Assembly (NCBI GenBank): GCA_036478595.1
Contig: JAZGEF010000003.1
Location: forward strand, 62,001-126,000
Direction: 5' to 3'
Length of the DNA stretch: 64,000 nucleotides
Origin: Granulosicoccus sp036478595
Lineage (GTDB): Bacteria; Pseudomonadota; Gammaproteobacteria; Granulosicoccales; Granulosicoccaceae
Position 1 is the stretch's first letter. Each line of letters begins with the position of its first letter. Under the pieces are notes generated by a model, which was given only the letters and a program-made list of their open reading frames with translations, was not told the DNA's origin and did no database searches. Below are positions 63,066 through 64,000 of the stretch, piece by piece. Position numbers and translations under genes: made by a program.

Positions 63066-63093
63066 TTACATTTGCTGACAATTACGCCGATCC
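63066..63093 (+). promoter_or_regulatory. Possible sigma-28 promoter of flgM
   Basis: TTACATTT (5/8 of TAAAGTTT) and GCCGATCC (6/8 of GCCGATAA) with a 12-base spacer, one more than ideal, about 122 bases before the flgM ATG. It fits FliA control of flgM but is a weak match. Confidence 0.3.
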
Positions 63094-63215
63094 CCATTCT
63101 ATCTGGAGCGGGTAAGCTTTTTAAGCCATCTGCCTCGATACACAATATAATAATAAGAAGCATCCATTGCGACCGCCAAACCGCGGCGCTTAAGGGTTAC
63201 GAAGAGGACTAGACC

Positions 63216-63449
63216 ATGACTCCGACCGAGAGTAATACAGCATTGGCCAACAATGTGACTGATATCGCGGCTGCACGACAGGCTCGCGACCCTAAAGATA
63301 CAGACACGGCCAGCGCCATTAACGTTCCAAAAAATCGACGTTTCGACAAGGATAAGGTTGCCAGATTGAAAGCTGCCATTGCAGATGGCAGCTACAAGAT
63401 CGATCCATCTAGTATCGCCAACAAATTTATTGAGCACGAACGCAATTGA
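63216..63449 (+). CDS. flgM: Anti-sigma-28 factor
   Basis: Holds FliA inactive until the flagellar hook is complete, then is exported. The 77 residues show the FlgM pattern: a polar, flexible N-terminal half (NNVTDIAAARQARD) and a C-terminal sigma-binding part with FDKDKVARLKAAIADGSYKIDPSSIANKFIEHER in consecutive blocks. The conserved VARLKAAIADGSY and IDPSSIA segments are diagnostic. No flgA or flgN is adjacent in the window. Divergent from fleQ with a 354-base gap holding both promoters. Confidence 0.9.
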   Translation: MTPTESNTALANNVTDIAAARQARDPKDTDTASAINVPKNRRFDKDKVARLKAAIADGSYKIDPSSIANKFIEHERN

Positions 63450-63500
63450 CCTAATGGAAATGAACCGATAGGCTCGGGTTTTGATCGATTAGGAATACCC

Positions 63501-63995
63501 ATGCGTTACGTTTCTGCGGTTATTTCCTGGGCCATCGCAGCCTGGATGTGTTTTATCTTTCTAGGCTCGTTACCCTACAAGTTCTCAGCGCACCCTGACA
63601 CTCAGCATATCTTCAGCACCATCGGAAACTGGTTAAAAGGCTTATTAGGCGATGGGATTGGTGATCTATTCACTAAATTCGGTGCATACGGTGTTGGCAG
63701 TTTTGAATTGCTGACATCCATCGTTTTGCTGTTACCCGCAGCTATCTGGCTAATCCGCCTGACAAGAAAGCAATCGATGAGCAACACTCGGCGCAAGTTT
63801 CACCGCATTGGAGGCTTATTGGCAACGGTGGTAATGATGGGCGCTGTGTTCTTTCATCTCGTATCACCTCTCGGTATTGAAGTGCTGCACGAGGGCAAAA
63901 GTGACGGGGGCAGTTTATTCTACTCCGCGCTATCGATCGTTATACTCGGTATTGTTTTGTTCTTTGTTAATGGTGACCGTGACGAATCAGCGTAG
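63501..63995 (+). CDS. Small membrane protein, DoxX-like
   Basis: A 164-residue inner-membrane protein with four hydrophobic segments (about 4-22, 66-88, 104-124 and 139-157). PYKFSAHPDTQHIFSTIGNWL near the N-terminus, GSFELLTSIVLLLPA in the second helix and the late YSALSIVILGIVLFFV give a DoxX/DoxD-like topology, but I cannot name the family firmly. It is 51 bases after flgM, so possible read-through. Its role is unknown. A clear ATG with weak ribosome site was used. Confidence 0.65.
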   Translation: MRYVSAVISWAIAAWMCFIFLGSLPYKFSAHPDTQHIFSTIGNWLKGLLGDGIGDLFTKFGAYGVGSFELLTSIVLLLPAAIWLIRLTRKQSMSNTRRKFHRIGGLLATVVMMGAVFFHLVSPLGIEVLHEGKSDGGSLFYSALSIVILGIVLFFVNGDRDESA

Positions 63996-64000
63996 CTAAC

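Overview
The window looks like a chromosome segment of a free-living, aerobic, flagellated marine gammaproteobacterium. The basis is gene content: FleQ/FlhG/FliA/FlgM flagellar control, taurine-type Xsc/Ald metabolism, an aerobic corrinoid C1 module otherwise known mainly from marine bacteria, and secreted DUF1800/DUF1501, Kelch/TSP3 and GH10 proteins. I cannot place it more precisely. No phage, IS element, integron or CRISPR array was seen; the window reads as core plus lineage-specific chromosome.

Layout. 1-3.05 kb: 5' part of aspS, a PfkB-family sugar/nucleoside kinase, a GlsB-type membrane protein and a PaaG-like enoyl-CoA hydratase/isomerase. 3.3-17.9 kb: a corrinoid/tetrahydrofolate one-carbon module. 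The forward operon holds a corrinoid protein, DUF1638, a PF13769 protein, an MTHFR C-terminal-type cysteine protein, MTHFR, a methyl-THF:corrinoid methyltransferase of the pterin-binding family, and a ferredoxin-ASKHA corrinoid activator. Next come a PuuA/PuuB-like pair (glutamine-synthetase-like ligase plus FAD oxidase) and a small membrane protein. On the reverse strand follow a GlxA/GbdR-like regulator, an MttB-type methyltransferase without pyrrolysine, and a Cys-phosphatase. A betaine-homocysteine methyltransferase homologue completes the set. Two copies of one long palindromic repeat family (9515-9660 and 17938-18095) bracket the second half of this module. Proposed logic: the MttB homologue moves a methyl group from a quaternary amine (glycine betaine is the best guess) to the corrinoid protein, the pterin enzyme passes it to THF, MTHFR oxidises it to methylene-THF, and the ASKHA protein repairs oxidised cobalamin. 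The BHMT homologue may use the same donor for methionine synthesis.

18-42 kb: a secreted four-Ig-domain GH10 xylanase, DUF445, HopJ, malic enzyme-PTA, 2-isopropylmalate synthase with a small coupled upstream ORF, DUF3820, an S41 lipoprotein protease, a histidine phosphatase, a class III aminotransferase, a truncated DUF1772-like remnant, YHS plus molybdopterin oxidoreductase, the DUF1800/DUF1501 pair, DUF1840, a YdjM-like membrane protein, a repeat-built peptidoglycan-binding protein and a Kelch/TSP3 protein with a GlyGly-CTERM-like tail. 41.4-47 kb: a beta-hydroxyacid dehydrogenase and the sulfonate set xsc-ald-MocR regulator. 47-57.5 kb: an unrecognised envelope pair (OmpA-like plus coiled coil), an Ig-like lipoprotein, an inositol-monophosphatase-like enzyme, a GDPD phosphodiesterase, an alpha/beta-hydrolase lipoprotein, and an RND efflux pair behind four 19-bp tandem repeats. 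57.7-64 kb: tRNA-Glu(TTC) and the flagellar control genes flhG-fliA-GYF-GGDEF, fleQ and flgM. There is no flhF beside flhG, and this FlhG lacks the N-terminal helix that normally stimulates FlhF.

Limits: all calls come from reading the sequence and recalling families. No alignments, folding or searches were run, and regulatory sites are matches by eye.
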